Positions 63,812-64,000 of a DNA stretch of 64,000 nt are shown in pieces (the stretch's first letter is position 1; every line of letters begins with the position of its first letter). The stretch is taken from positions 868,001 through 932,000 of the forward strand of contig NZ_AP027040.1 in assembly GCF_027924525.1 (NCBI RefSeq), read 5' to 3'. This stretch comes from Aurantimicrobium sp. INA4. GTDB taxonomy: Bacteria > Actinomycetota > Actinomycetes > Actinomycetales > Microbacteriaceae. The notes beneath the pieces are model-generated. The model was given only the letters and a program-made list of their open reading frames with translations. It was not told where the DNA came from and did not search any database. The position numbers and the translations under genes were made by a program.

Positions 63812-64000
63812 TTAGTCGTCTGTGAGCTCTGGGTCTGGATCTACTACGTCTTCGCCACGATACAAGGCTTCGAAGGTGTCCAGCGTACGAGTGATGTCGT
63901 GACCGCGAATGAACTTGAGAGAGTTGTTCTTCATACGAAGCAACTCGTCATCGTCTGCGGTGAGAACTTTCACCAGCTTGTCGCGTAAATCTTCGACGTT
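63812..64000 (-). CDS. C-terminal end of a probable glycosyltransferase (gene runs off the window)
   Basis: Only the last 62 residues are visible, read from the window edge to the TAA at 63812-63814. The segment LRDKLVKVLTADDDELLRMKNNSLKFIRGHDITRTLDTFEALYRGEDV ends like group-4 glycosyltransferases, which finish with a helix after the nucleotide-sugar domain (IxRTLDxFExLYR). The final residues are acidic. The main part lies outside, so the substrate cannot be stated and the family call is moderate. Confidence 0.5.
   Translation of the reverse strand, partial: NVEDLRDKLVKVLTADDDELLRMKNNSLKFIRGHDITRTLDTFEALYRGEDVVDPDPELTDD

Overview
The window is ordinary chromosome from a low-GC member of the Microbacteriaceae (Actinobacteria). 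GC is judged by eye at about 50-52 %. The evidence is a set of actinobacterial signature families (SepH, DUF3000, DUF3093, DUF3145, DUF3159, DUF3710, DUF4191, DUF4193, DUF7455), a sigma factor with an Ala/Lys-rich N-terminus, a homodimeric aceE, the glnA-glnE-glnA2 cluster and class A RNase P RNA. Very tight packing and low GC suggest a small streamlined freshwater lineage; the genus is a guess.

Layout. 1-5.6 kb: truncated ammonium transporter amt, zapE, thiosulfate sulfurtransferase plus SufE, a RibD-C reductase, DUF3000 and RNase D. 5.7-13.7 kb: fadA-fadB beta-oxidation operon, dxs and aconitase. 13.8-18.7 kb: DUF3159/DUF3710/dut, DUF3093, DUF4193, sepH and a phosphodiesterase. 18.8-25.6 kb: parC and parE tail-to-tail, DUF7455 and the principal sigma factor. 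25.7-34.3 kb: PAC2, pepA, E3 (lpdA), E2, an unknown membrane protein, lipB, lipA and DUF4191. 34.3-40.8 kb: RDD protein, glnA, glnE and glnA2. 40.8-45.6 kb: nadE, panB, a SPOR-like small protein, map, ppgK (frameshifted) and rnpB. 45.6-49.1 kb: RNase HI, coiled-coil/zinc-ribbon protein, Nif3-like protein, an acidic unknown protein, tRNA-Val and peroxiredoxin. 49.3-57.5 kb: aceE, a PucR regulator, fabD-fabH-acpP-fabF and DUF3145. 57.7-64 kb: PadR regulator, DUF1684, a secreted two-CBM2 GH18 chitinase, katG, tRNA-Met and the end of a glycosyltransferase. No stretch over 300 bases lacks a gene; rnpB fills the only large protein-free gap.

How the genes work together. (i) The pyruvate dehydrogenase complex is nearly complete here: E1 (aceE), E2, E3 and the lipoylation enzymes LipB/LipA. 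Its acetyl-CoA can feed the fab operon 300 bp downstream of aceE and the TCA cycle (aconitase). (ii) Nitrogen assimilation: amt, glnA with an adenylylation tyrosine, the adenylyltransferase GlnE, GlnA2, and a canonical GlnR box ahead of glnA. (iii) Division and chromosome: zapE, sepH, topoisomerase IV-like pair, principal sigma factor. (iv) Chitin use and oxidative defence: chitinase, katG, peroxiredoxin.

I see no mobile element, CRISPR array, prophage or defence locus. The more unusual signals are regulatory and architectural: many leaderless promoters with a TAnnnT box 6-7 nt before the start codon, two back-to-back promoters inside the 12-bp map/SPOR gap, interlocked palindromes ahead of aconitase, convergent genes with interlocked stop codons, and a C-terminal motif shared by SepH and an otherwise unrecognised acidic protein.
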